Shown: in pieces, positions 9,057 through 17,196 of the stretch
How the letters are laid out: each line of letters opens with the position of its first letter
Numbering within the stretch: the first letter of the stretch is position 1
Assembly: GCA_016191115.1 (NCBI GenBank)
Contig: JACPPG010000013.1
Location: 79,186 to 143,185, forward strand
Origin: Planctomycetia bacterium
GTDB lineage: Bacteria > Planctomycetota > Planctomycetia > Pirellulales > JACPPG01
Direction of reading: 5' to 3'
DNA: 64,000 nt
The notes under the pieces: generated by a model
What the model saw: the letters and a program-made list of their open reading frames with translations, nothing else
Database searches by the model: none
Told to the model about the DNA's origin: nothing
Position numbers and translations under genes: made by a program

Positions 9057-11099
9057 TTACGGCGCCGGCAACTCGATGGCGCTGCGGAACAAGAGCCCGT
9101 GCCCGTTGACGATGAGCTGGCCGGCGGCGACGCCGCTTGTTCCTTCCAGCTCCTCCTCGTTCGGGATCAGTTCCTTGATCTTGGCCACGAGCTTCTGGCC
9201 CTCCTGGTCATCGCCGGCGCCTGGGGCCACGGCGCCCAAGCGGGCGCGCATGGTCAACGGCAACTCGAGCATGGTGACCACGGTCTGCCGCAGCGTCTTC
9301 ACGTAGCGGTCGAAGTCCATCATCTGGTAGTAGATGCACGGCTCAGGCGGCAAGAGCGCGCCGGCCCGTTTCATCAGGTCGCCCCCCTTGAGGGCAGCGC
9401 TGCCTTCGGGCGGATTGCGGATCGCGGACATAAGCGGCTCGACGACGTTGGGCCCGATGCCCAGTACCATGTGGCCGTGCCCGACGAAGACGCCTCCTTC
9501 GATAATGTTCTCGACCTTCAGGCGCAGGCCGGTGAAGCCTTGCTCCTCGCTGGCCGTGACGGCCCCCTCGCTCAGCGCGGCGAGGCCCGCGCCCATCTGG
9601 ATCAGCCGCTTCCACGGCGCCTCATCCTTGAGGTCCCATACGATCCCGGTGCGCGTGCTGGGCATTTCGAGCCCGGGCACGGCATTGCCTTCGATCTTCG
9701 TGATCGTCGGATCGAACGTGACGAAATAGTGATTGCTGCCGACCGACGAGAGGAGCGTCGCCACGTCGGTCTGCGTCACCGAGCGAATCTGCTGCTCGAC
9801 CATGTCCAAGGGCTGCCGCACCTGGTCGCCGAACTGCTCGACGACCATGTCGCGGATGGACGTGTACAGCTTGCCCAGGTCCAGGCTCAACTGCGAGTAG
9901 CCCAGCGCGGTCGCCGGAACCCAGGGTGGCGCATCGGGCGTGAACGTCTGCTGGTCCAAGAGCGTCAAGAGTCCCTTTCTCGGCTCCGGTGCCGAGAGGA
10001 AAAAACCCGTCCGCAGCGCGCCACGGTCGAGCGCGACGCGCAAGGCGGCGGGCCCGATCCGGTCGACGCCCAAGGTCTTCAGCACGTTGGCCACCAACGG
10101 GCTGTCGGCCGATTGGGCCCACTTTAGTAGCGGTTCGGGCAGTCCGAGAATTTCGATCAAGGGCACGCCGTCCGGTAGGGCCGCGGCCAGGCCGGGCGTG
10201 GCCATGACGCGCGGCGTCAGCCCGCTGCCGCCGCTGGTATGGGCTTTCAGGAAGCGGGCGAAGACACCCTTGGCCTGCTCGACGCCGGTGATGGCGGCAA
10301 AGTCCGGCGCCTTGCCGGGATTGTCGGCCAGGTGCTTGCGGGTTTCCGATTGCGATTGCGGGAACGTATGCGCCACCAGCAGCCGCTGGCCAACCCGGGC
10401 GATAAAGACGTTGAACTGGTCGACCTCGATCTGCTTGGCGTCCGCGGCGCGGCGGGCCCTTTCCTCGACCTTGGCCTTGATCTGCTCCTCGGTAAGGTTC
10501 TGGAAGTCGATCGTGCCGACGCCCTCCTCGGCGAGTTCCGGGCCCATCACGGGCATCGCCAGGTGCATGACCTGCTGCCCTTCCAGGTCGAGATCGACGC
10601 GGCGTGCGGCGTTTGGCTGGCTCTTCTGCTCGTCGATGGCTTGCTGAAGGGCCGCCACGATCCGCTGAGCCAGGTCCCCTTCCGGCTCGGCCCACCACAA
10701 ACCCACGGCCAGCGGAAACTGCCCGCTGCGCTGCTCGATCGCCAGTGCGAAACCAAGCTCTTTGTCGAAAAGCTTGGGGAAGTCCTCGGTCTTGAGGCCG
10801 TACTTGGCCAGCTCGGCCGTAAACTTGTTGAGCCCTTCGCCCGCTTGCTCGCGAATCAGTTCCACGATGGCGTCGAAGCGCTTCTGGCTCAGAAGGACCG
10901 CGCCCAGTTTCGTTTGATTGCGGAAGGCCTCGACGAAGCGGCGTCCCTCGGGCACGCGCATCACGAGCACGGTTTCATCCGGCAGACACTGGTGCGATGG
11001 CTGGACATCGTCGGCGGCCCGCGCAGCGACGGCTAGCGGCAGTTGCGCTACGGCGGCCAACAAAAGCGAAACGATCGAAATGAAACGTCGCGACTTCAT
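9057..11099 (-). CDS. large exported protein of unknown function (DUF3352-like)
   Basis: 680 aa with a clear Sec signal peptide (residues 1 to ~28, hydrophobic ISIVSLLLAAVAQLPLAVA, cleavage near ARA-AD). The mature part is soluble, rich in Leu/Ala/Glu, and resembles planctomycete periplasmic proteins with 'PDETVLVMRVPEG' near the N-terminus and repeated 'LFDKELGFALAI' and 'GHGHMVLGIG' beta-rich segments. No catalytic motif is visible. Its ATG overlaps the stop of the protease gene by ATGA, so it is the last cistron of the three-gene operon and may be a substrate or partner of that protease; the partnership is inference from context only. Confidence 0.8.
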   Translation of the reverse strand: MKSRRFISIVSLLLAAVAQLPLAVAARAADDVQPSHQCLPDETVLVMRVPEGRRFVEAFRNQTKLGAVLLSQKRFDAIVELIREQAGEGLNKFTAELAKYGLKTEDFPKLFDKELGFALAIEQRSGQFPLAVGLWWAEPEGDLAQRIVAALQQAIDEQKSQPNAARRVDLDLEGQQVMHLAMPVMGPELAEEGVGTIDFQNLTEEQIKAKVEERARRAADAKQIEVDQFNVFIARVGQRLLVAHTFPQSQSETRKHLADNPGKAPDFAAITGVEQAKGVFARFLKAHTSGGSGLTPRVMATPGLAAALPDGVPLIEILGLPEPLLKWAQSADSPLVANVLKTLGVDRIGPAALRVALDRGALRTGFFLSAPEPRKGLLTLLDQQTFTPDAPPWVPATALGYSQLSLDLGKLYTSIRDMVVEQFGDQVRQPLDMVEQQIRSVTQTDVATLLSSVGSNHYFVTFDPTITKIEGNAVPGLEMPSTRTGIVWDLKDEAPWKRLIQMGAGLAALSEGAVTASEEQGFTGLRLKVENIIEGGVFVGHGHMVLGIGPNVVEPLMSAIRNPPEGSAALKGGDLMKRAGALLPPEPCIYYQMMDFDRYVKTLRQTVVTMLELPLTMRARLGAVAPGAGDDQEGQKLVAKIKELIPNEEELEGTSGVAAGQLIVNGHGLLFRSAIELPAP

Positions 11100-12097
11100 G
11101 GTTGGCCTTTCCCACCAGAGGTGGATTCGGACATGGGTTTGGTCCCGCGGTCGGCGGACGCAGCCGCGTTGCGGAACGGCGGCGGAAGATACGTTATGCC
11201 GTTCTGCGGCTGTGACGAGTCGTACAAATAGGCGTCGCGGTGGGTTAGAAACTCGATCAGGTCCGACGAGGGAATGCCGAACGCCAGGCCGTCGAACAAC
11301 GTCGCCCCGGCACAGGCAATGCCCACCACTTCGCCCCGCAGGTTAAAGAGCGGTCCGCCCGAATTGCCGGGATTGATCGCGGCGTCGGTTTGGATCAACC
11401 GCATGTGGCCGATCGTCCGCGTCGTCGAGCTGACGATCCCCTGCGTCACGGTCCGTTCCAGGCCGAGCGGGTTGCCGATGGCGAACACCGCATCGCCGAC
11501 GCGGACGTCGTCGCGATCGTCGATGACGACCGGCTTGGGCGGGTCGCCGGGCAGCTCGGCCAGGTCAAGCCGCAAGAGCGCGATGTCGCGCAGCGGCTGC
11601 AAGGCGAGGATGCGGACCTTCTTCAGTTCGTGCTTCTCATAGCCCTGCGGCGTAAGGCGGAAATACGTCACCGAGACTTTGGTTTCCCCCTCGACGACGT
11701 GATAGTTGGTGATCATGTGCCCCTTGTCGCTGATGATGAAGCCGCTGCCCTGGCCGATGGCCGTTTTGACCATCACCACGGCGTCGCCACAGCGCTTGAC
11801 GAGCTCGGGCACGTCGGCCGGCGCAAGCCGCCCGGTGACGAAGATGCCGCGGTCGCTCTGCGTCTCCTGGGCCGACTGGCTCGCGCCGCGGTCGATTCCC
11901 AGCAGCCGCTTGGCGGGGATGTGCAGAACGTCGTGCCCCAGATCGAGCACGATGCCCTGGTCGTTCTCGCGCAATAGCTCGGCGGTGATCTTAGCGCCGC
12001 CGACCAGAGTGACCGTGACCTGCTCGCCGGCCGGTGTACCAGCCGCGGTCGCGAAGACAATCAACAAGGCAAAACCAAACAATCGTGGATGCATCAT
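11096..12097 (-). CDS. exported trypsin-like serine protease (S1C/Trypsin_2 type, no PDZ)
   Basis: 333 aa from the first of two adjacent ATGs (12097). A signal peptide (LFGFALLIVFATAAGTPAG) is followed by a short SH3/Sm-like beta domain (VTVTLVGGAKITAELL). The protease domain has an intact triad: His in MITNYHVVEGE, Asp in LRDIALLRLDL, Ser in AAINPGNSGGPLF. No PDZ domain follows, unlike HtrA/Deg proteins, so it should act as a periplasmic or surface protease without PDZ-guided regulation. It overlaps both neighbours by ATGA (12094-12097 and 11096-11099), showing tight translational coupling. Confidence 0.9.
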   Translation of the reverse strand: MMHPRLFGFALLIVFATAAGTPAGEQVTVTLVGGAKITAELLRENDQGIVLDLGHDVLHIPAKRLLGIDRGASQSAQETQSDRGIFVTGRLAPADVPELVKRCGDAVVMVKTAIGQGSGFIISDKGHMITNYHVVEGETKVSVTYFRLTPQGYEKHELKKVRILALQPLRDIALLRLDLAELPGDPPKPVVIDDRDDVRVGDAVFAIGNPLGLERTVTQGIVSSTTRTIGHMRLIQTDAAINPGNSGGPLFNLRGEVVGIACAGATLFDGLAFGIPSSDLIEFLTHRDAYLYDSSQPQNGITYLPPPFRNAAASADRGTKPMSESTSGGKGQP

Positions 12098-14364
12098 TTC
12101 GGTTCCCGCGCGAGATAGATAATCAAGCGATCCTGGCTCAAAAGCGCCATATCCTGGCAATGGTCGCCGTCGGCGTCGAAGCCGACCACCGCCCGTGGCT
12201 CGGCGATTTGCTGCTCTTCCTTGCCGCCGTAGGGATACGTGCGGTCGTCGAACACCTTCCAACTGCCCAACGGCGAAAGCTCTTTGTCGGTCCGGCCGAG
12301 CACGGTGACCTGATGTCGCACGTCGTCGAACAAGATGACCTCTTCCTGCCCATCGCCGGTCACGTCGGTGGTTGTGATGCGATGAATCGTGGCTTCCTTC
12401 ACGCCGCTGGGACGGCCCACGCGCCCGTCGAAGCTGTCGCGCAATGCCAGCTCCCACGGGCGTCCGCGACCCAGCCGCACCACGCGCTCCTGGTCCACCA
12501 GCATCAGACCAAGGATCGGGTCCAGGAGCAATTGGCTGCCGCCGGGCGGCTTCTGGGTCCGCTCGACCCGCAAGATGCCCGCCTCGTCCGGCTTCATGCG
12601 ATGCACAAAGGCGCCGCCCTGTTCGAGCGCCCAAGCGGTGCCGTCCGCCAATGGGACGAAGCTGGCGATCCGCTGGCCGTCGGGCAGCATCACCTGGTCG
12701 GTGGGTTGCAGGTCGTCATTGAGCCACTGCAGGACGCCGTCGGTGAGCCGCCCCAATCGGTTTCGCCCGCCGACGTTGTAGATGGCGAACTCCGTCATGT
12801 CGACTTTGACCAGATTGGCCGGCTCGCGCGTGGTGACCTTGCCCGCTTCGTCGGCCGTCACAAGCTTGATGGCGTTGCTGTAGGCAAGCTGCACCAGCAG
12901 CCGCTTGCCGCCGATCCACATGACCTTTTCGGCCTTCGCCTTGGCGTCGCCGCCTGAGCCGGCGAACCGAGTGCGTTCCGGCTCCATCTGCTTGGTGTCC
13001 CACACGTACAGGTCCAGGTCCGAGCCGACGCGCTGCACCCACCACGTCGTCGTGCCGACCGTCCCCAGGGCAAGAATCGTGCGATCGGCCACGTCAGCGG
13101 ATTGCGGCATTGCCGTCGGGTAAGTGATGCGGTTGTTTTCCCACACGCTCGTGTACAGGTCCGTCGCGTCCTTGACCCATAGCAAGAGCTTGCCCGGCTG
13201 GGCGTGTACGGCGGCCAGGCCGCGGACGTTCGAGATCAAGGGAAACGTCTCTTCGGCCTGCCAACCGTCATCCCCCACCGGCTGGATGCGGAGACGCGGC
13301 TGCCCGGTGTCGACCGCCGCCAGCGCCGGCCGGCCCGATAGCAGAATCCCGGTCCACAGTGCCTTGGGTCCGCCCGGCATGGGCAGCGATTCCTGCCGGC
13401 CGAGGTCGTTTTCTTCGCCGCGCCCCAGGATGTAACGCCGCAATAGTCCTTCTTGTGCACCGCCCAGGAGCAGCAATTCGGCGGGGCCGCCTAAAACCGG
13501 CATCGCACGCGCGCCAGTCGCCGCTTGATCGTAGAGAACCTGCGCGCTCATCAGCTTGCCGTCGCGGCTCTCGTACCAGCGGATGGTCTGCTTCGGCTGC
13601 TGCGACCACTCGACCAGGTCTTGATCGCCGTCGCCGTCGAGATCCACGAAACGCCATTCCAACCGCCCGCGCCGCTCGCGCGGGCTGAGCCACGTCGGCC
13701 GGCTTCCCGGCGCGAGCACGAGCGTCTGAATCCCCTGCTCGCAGCTAACGAACAGCTCGAGGCCGCCGGCCGGCCGCTCCCGCGTGAGCAAGAGCTCATG
13801 TCGGCCCGAGGTCGGGCCAGGCAACAGGTCCCATTGCGTGGTTTTTTTCCATTCGTCCGGGGCCGTCTGCTTGTAAAGAAGGACCTTGTTCGATGGCGAC
13901 GTGAGAATCACCAGCTCCGCCTTGCCGTCGCCATCCAAGTCGCGCGCCAGGACGTCGGCCGGCAATTCGTCGAGGTCCAGCTCAGTCCGCTTCCAGTCGG
14001 GACTGCCCGGTAGCTCGTTCGGGCGATCGGCGTCGGCGGCCGACGGGGGCTTCTGCTCCGCCGCCGGCAGCCAGCGATAGATGTCCAACCGCGACAGCCG
14101 GGTGTTGATGGCGATCAACTGCTGCCGGCCGTCGCCCGCCAGGTCCGCGACGACCAGCCGGCTGGGCGAACCCTCCTGCTTGATGATCCGCATCCCCTGC
14201 CAGCCGTCGAGCTCGCCGGCGCGAGCCGCCTGCCCGGGCGCGAACAAAAGGCTCCCAAGTAGCAGTAGCCCGCATACGCGCGATGAGACTGGGTGCCATG
14301 GCCACGGAGGTATTCCGACGTGGCCATGCCGGCCGCTGTCAACCGGCGCGTTGACGTGGCACAT
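12094..14364 (-). CDS. exported FG-GAP/VCBS repeat protein
   Basis: About 756 aa from an ATG at 14364. Start choice: the frame is open to 14823, but the extension is the translation of MITE copy E and a hairpin region. The ATG at 14364 gives an N-terminus with a hydrophobic signal (VCGLLLLGSLLFAPGQAARA); a start closer to that segment is possible. FG-GAP-like calcium-binding loops recur: VVADLAGDGRQQL, LARDLDGDGKAELV, FVDLDGDGDQDLV, TDVTGDGQEEVIL, DADGDHCQDMALL. They suggest an extracellular beta-propeller. It is the first gene of the operon with the protease and the 680-aa exported protein. Confidence 0.82.
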   Translation of the reverse strand: MCHVNAPVDSGRHGHVGIPPWPWHPVSSRVCGLLLLGSLLFAPGQAARAGELDGWQGMRIIKQEGSPSRLVVADLAGDGRQQLIAINTRLSRLDIYRWLPAAEQKPPSAADADRPNELPGSPDWKRTELDLDELPADVLARDLDGDGKAELVILTSPSNKVLLYKQTAPDEWKKTTQWDLLPGPTSGRHELLLTRERPAGGLELFVSCEQGIQTLVLAPGSRPTWLSPRERRGRLEWRFVDLDGDGDQDLVEWSQQPKQTIRWYESRDGKLMSAQVLYDQAATGARAMPVLGGPAELLLLGGAQEGLLRRYILGRGEENDLGRQESLPMPGGPKALWTGILLSGRPALAAVDTGQPRLRIQPVGDDGWQAEETFPLISNVRGLAAVHAQPGKLLLWVKDATDLYTSVWENNRITYPTAMPQSADVADRTILALGTVGTTTWWVQRVGSDLDLYVWDTKQMEPERTRFAGSGGDAKAKAEKVMWIGGKRLLVQLAYSNAIKLVTADEAGKVTTREPANLVKVDMTEFAIYNVGGRNRLGRLTDGVLQWLNDDLQPTDQVMLPDGQRIASFVPLADGTAWALEQGGAFVHRMKPDEAGILRVERTQKPPGGSQLLLDPILGLMLVDQERVVRLGRGRPWELALRDSFDGRVGRPSGVKEATIHRITTTDVTGDGQEEVILFDDVRHQVTVLGRTDKELSPLGSWKVFDDRTYPYGGKEEQQIAEPRAVVGFDADGDHCQDMALLSQDRLIIYLAREPK

Positions 14365-14374
14365 TGGATCCAGG

Positions 14375-14398
14375 CATGCCCACGCGAGCGTGGGCATG
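14375..14398. repeat. perfect CATGCCCACGC palindrome
   Basis: Two perfect 11-bp arms (CATGCCCACGC and GCGTGGGCATG) are separated by GA. It lies 10 bp upstream of the FG-GAP start codon. It is a dispersed hairpin type, with a weaker relative near 9000. Confidence 0.75.
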
Positions 14399-14623
14399 AC
14401 ACCCACAGTGGCAGGTGCGCGGCATCGCAAATTGTGTTCGAGTTGCATCGATCGACGGCCCAAAAGATGATCGTTCCCCGCGGCCGTTACAATCCGGTCA
14501 AACGGCCCATCCCGCCAACGGGGTGTACAAGAGACTATATCTTTGCCGGCGCGCCGCGGGAAGGAATTCTCGCCGGGTGGCGGACATGGCCGGAAGCGCC
14601 GGCGAGGGAATCCGCGGCCGCCG

Positions 14624-14732
14624 AACACTAGCCCGATGCGCCAGCGAGGGAAACGGCCGGCCCTCGCCGGCGGGCGAGGGTGGTGCCACCAAGAGGCGAA
14701 GATCCCTCGCCGGCGCTTCGGGCTGGTGTCCT
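14624..14732. repeat. imperfect inverted repeat, 'CCCTCGCCGGCG' hairpin type
   Basis: The left arm (14624-14654, containing ACTAGCCCGATGCGCC and AGCGAGGG) pairs imperfectly with the right arm (14701-14731, CCCTCGCCGGCGC and TTCGGGCTGGTGT) around a GC-rich middle. It resembles intergenic hairpin repeats commonly seen in planctomycete genomes. No T-run follows it. Confidence 0.6.
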
Positions 14733-14762
14733 GCGGGCCTTTCACGATAGCATCTTCCGCCC

Positions 14763-14919
14763 CAGGGCCGTTCACAGATTCAAGCTTGCCGGCGGCGCAC
14801 CGGCGGGAAAGTGGGACAGGCACCGAGACGCAGCGTTGGTCTGAAAGGGCTTGCGCTGTTTGTGCTCGGAGCCAGTCCCATTTTCCCGCCTCGCCATTTT
14901 GAAAAACAGAATGGCCCTG
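14763..14919 (-). mobile_element. MITE-like element, copy E (full length, perfect 10-bp TSD)
   Basis: 157 bp, inverted relative to copy A. Ends are CAGGGCCGTTCACAG and CAGAATGGCCCTG, giving about 11-bp terminal inverted repeats with one mismatch. It is flanked by a perfect 10-bp duplication, TCTTCCGCCC at 14753-14762 and 14920-14929. It lies 135 bp upstream of the secretin-like gene. Confidence 0.9.
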
Positions 14920-15053
14920 TCTTCCGCCCGCCTGCGATTGACGCGGCCGCTGGTTCCCCGCTATATACCCTCCGCTGCGGATTCCTGCCTCGGTCCGTAG
15001 CGGGCATCCGTCGCCCCGCGGTCTCCGAACAGCATTTCAGAAAGGGCACCCTC

Positions 15054-16463
15054 ATGCGCTGGTTTACTGCCTGCTTTGTTTTGATCGTCCTGGCGTCGAC
15101 GGTGGTTGCCCTGGCCGATGACCCGGCCGGCGAGCCGGCCCCGCCGGTGACGGTCGTGCCAGCGCCTCCGCCGTATGCGCCGCCGACGTTGCCGGCGCCG
15201 CCGACGATCACTGCGCCATCCGCGACGCCGTCGCCGTACGGTCCGGCGTCGGGCCCGTCGCCCTATGCTCCAGCGTCGGCTCCGTCGCCGTATGCTCCGG
15301 CGCCGACGCCGCCGCCACAGTACGGCACGGCGCCCACGCCGCCGCAGCCCCATGCGATCTACCCGGCGCCGCGCCGGTCGCGGATCAGCGACGGCTCGTC
15401 GGTGATCACACCCGCGCCGGCCTACGCGTATCCAGTGCCACAAATCGCGACGGCGCCTGTGTACGCGCCCATCTCGACGGTTGACCCGTCGGACGCGGCG
15501 GCCCGATTGGAGGCGCTTCTGAAAAAACGGTTCCCGACCGCGAAGATCGAAATCGTGGCGGCGCCGGGCGGCCTGATCCTCGACGGCACCGTCGCCGACC
15601 CGAACCACATCTCTCGCATCGTTCAAATCGCCGAATTCTTCCACCCGAAGGTGCTCAACAACCTGACGGTGGCCGGCGTCCAAGTGCTGGTGAAGGTGAA
15701 GGTCGTGGAGATTAACGCCACACGGTTGCAGAGCGGCTGCAATTGCGAGCGAGGGCCATTGGCAGATTACGGCTCCCCAGCGGACATTTTGCGAAAGATC
15801 GGCGTGGCGGGCGAAACCCACTCGGAAGGCGTGCCCGACTTGCCGCCGGGCACCGCACGGGTATCTCCGTTGTCGCCGACAGTGATCAACGCGGACAGCG
15901 ACGTCTTCGGGCTGATCGAGGCGCTGTGCAAGGCGGACTTGGCGAAGATCATCGCGGAGCCGAACGTCGTCTCGTGCTCGGGCAGGCCCGCGTCCTTCGT
16001 TTCGGGCGGGGAATTCCCCGTGTGTGTCATGCGCGGGGAAAAGCTTGCCACCGAGTGGCGCAAGTTCGGGACGGAAGTCGAGATCGTGAATAGCATCATT
16101 GGTGAGAAGCAACTGCGCGTCGACGCTAAGGTCCGCGTCAGTGCGATCGACCCCACTAGAAGTGTCAAGGCGCTTAGAGTGGTCGATTCCACCATCACGG
16201 TTCCCGCGCTGCAAGTGTTCGAGGTCAACACGGGGTTCGAAGCCAACAGCGGCCAGACGTTCGTTCTCGCCGGTCTTACACAGCTCCGTGACAATAGAGA
16301 CAACAAGAACAAGGGCGACAAAGCGGCTGAGGAAGAAATCATTCGACTCGTGCTGATCACGCCGTTGCTCGTCGAGGCACAAGAAGCGACCGTGGTCGCC
16401 CGACCGGCTGGCGAAGCGAGTTCCACAAGCGCCGCCCGGCATCCGGACTCAGCCCGTCAATAA
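15054..16463 (+). CDS. secretin-like protein (type II/III secretion or CpaC/RcpA family)
   Basis: 469 aa from the ATG at 15054, which gives a signal peptide (FTACFVLIVLASTVVALA). Residues ~25-120 are Pro/Ala/Tyr-rich repeats (SPYGPASGPSPYAPASAP). A BON/pilotin-like segment follows (LEALLKKRFPTAKIEIV, LILDGTVADPNHISRIVQIA), then the secretin core (VQVLVKVKVVEINATRL; LAKIIAEPNVVSCSGRPAS; FVSGGEFPV; EVNTGFEANSGQTFVLAGL; IIRLVLITPLLVEAQ). It probably forms or contributes to an outer-membrane pore for pilus or type II-like export. It is shorter than typical CpaC and stands alone here; a terminator follows at 16506. Confidence 0.82.
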   Translation: MRWFTACFVLIVLASTVVALADDPAGEPAPPVTVVPAPPPYAPPTLPAPPTITAPSATPSPYGPASGPSPYAPASAPSPYAPAPTPPPQYGTAPTPPQPHAIYPAPRRSRISDGSSVITPAPAYAYPVPQIATAPVYAPISTVDPSDAAARLEALLKKRFPTAKIEIVAAPGGLILDGTVADPNHISRIVQIAEFFHPKVLNNLTVAGVQVLVKVKVVEINATRLQSGCNCERGPLADYGSPADILRKIGVAGETHSEGVPDLPPGTARVSPLSPTVINADSDVFGLIEALCKADLAKIIAEPNVVSCSGRPASFVSGGEFPVCVMRGEKLATEWRKFGTEVEIVNSIIGEKQLRVDAKVRVSAIDPTRSVKALRVVDSTITVPALQVFEVNTGFEANSGQTFVLAGLTQLRDNRDNKNKGDKAAEEEIIRLVLITPLLVEAQEATVVARPAGEASSTSAARHPDSARQ

Positions 16464-16505
16464 CGCGATTCCCGTCGCGCGCACTTAATTACCACTTGCA
16501 CCCAG

Positions 16506-16537
16506 GCCCAGGGGCGGCGGCCCCTGGGCTTTTCTTT
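16506..16537 (+). terminator. rho-independent terminator after the secretin-like gene
   Basis: GC-rich stem GCCCAGGGG / CCCCTGGGC with a CGGCGG loop followed by TTTTCTTT, about 43 bp after the secretin stop codon. Confidence 0.85.
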
Positions 16538-16666
16538 GCGCGCGAATCACCGCGCGCTCCACGGGGTGCCACCCGTGGGCTTCGCAAGCGCGAGCGACCA
16601 CAAGGGGCGGAGCCGAGCGTGTTTCCGAAGGCGGGCAGGATGCCCGCCCCCCCAAGGAAAATCTTC

Positions 16667-16695
16667 TTGACATTCTACGGCAGCGGCCGTAAGAT
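16667..16695 (+). promoter_or_regulatory. sigma-70-type promoter of the blaI-like operon
   Basis: TTGACA at 16667-16672, a 17-bp spacer, then TAAGAT at 16690-16695. This is a near-consensus housekeeping promoter, 57 bp before the blaI start. The -10 box overlaps the first operator, as expected for autorepression. Confidence 0.8.
16675..16693 (+). promoter_or_regulatory. probable BlaI operator 1
   Basis: CTACGGCAGCGGCCGTAAG is an inverted repeat of the TACNRCN-type half sites known for BlaI/MecI. It overlaps the spacer and -10 box of the promoter. Confidence 0.7.
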
Positions 16696-16703
16696 CGCCG
16701 TTG

Positions 16704-16722
16704 TTACGACAGTGGCCGTAAG
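16704..16722 (+). promoter_or_regulatory. probable BlaI operator 2
   Basis: TTACGACAGTGGCCGTAAG is a second dyad similar to operator 1, 29 bp downstream centre to centre. It falls around the expected transcription start. Confidence 0.7.
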
Positions 16723-16751
16723 AAGGGCGCACCCGCGAGGAGCAAGACAGC

Positions 16752-17138
16752 ATGGCGAAGGAGCTGCCGACCCTGGGGGAATTGGAGGTCCGCGTGCTGG
16801 CGCTGGTGTGGCAGGAGCAGCCCACCACCGAGCGGCGCATCTGGGACCTGGTGCAAAAGGAGCGCGAGGTCGGCCGCACGACCGTGCTCAAGACCATGCA
16901 GCGCCTGGAGACCAAGGGGCTGCTGGTGCGCGTCCGGGGCGCGGGCCCGGTGCAGTTCCGCGCGGCTGTCCCGCCGCAGCGGGTCCTGCCCTCATTGGTG
17001 GAGCGATTCGTCGAGCGGACGCTCGGCGGTTCGTCGGCCCCCTTGGTCGCTTACCTGGCCGATCAGGGACAACTATCGGCCAAAGACCTGGCGGCGCTCC
17101 GCGCGATCGCCCGAAAGTTGGACGACGAAGCCGAGTAA
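16752..17138 (+). CDS. blaI: BlaI/MecI/CopY family transcriptional repressor
   Basis: 128 aa, the normal length. The N-terminal winged helix (LGELEVRVLALVWQEQPTT, VGRTTVLKTMQRLETKGLL) binds dyad operators. The C-terminal helix is the dimerisation and cleavage region. In the Bla/Mec paradigm it is inactivated by proteolysis triggered by the M56 protein encoded immediately downstream. RBS GAGGAG (16736-16741) precedes the ATG. Two dyads and a strong promoter upstream indicate autorepression. Confidence 0.93.
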   Translation: MAKELPTLGELEVRVLALVWQEQPTTERRIWDLVQKEREVGRTTVLKTMQRLETKGLLVRVRGAGPVQFRAAVPPQRVLPSLVERFVERTLGGSSAPLVAYLADQGQLSAKDLAALRAIARKLDDEAE

Positions 17139-17163
17139 CGACGTTAGTTGAACACCCCGTGAA

Positions 17164-17188
17164 GCCCAGGAGCGGCGACTCCTGGGCC
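17164..17188. repeat. hairpin between blaI and the M56 gene
   Basis: GCCCAGGAG / CTCCTGGGC arms around CGGCGA lie just before the M56 start (17197). There is no T-run; it could affect mRNA processing or limit M56 translation. Confidence 0.5.
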
Positions 17189-17196
17189 CCGGTCCA

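Larger units (their letters stand above)
14365..15053. other. 689-bp divergent intergenic region, repeat rich
   Basis: No gene seen. It holds a perfect palindrome (14375-14398), a long imperfect inverted repeat (14624-14732) and MITE copy E with its target duplications (14753-14929). Promoters for the divergent FG-GAP and secretin-like genes must lie among these repeats; I could not identify convincing -35/-10 boxes. Confidence 0.6.

Noticed and set aside
14811..15053. N-terminal extension of the secretin-like protein
   Set aside because: It is the translation of MITE copy E and intergenic DNA; the ATG at 15054 gives a proper signal peptide.
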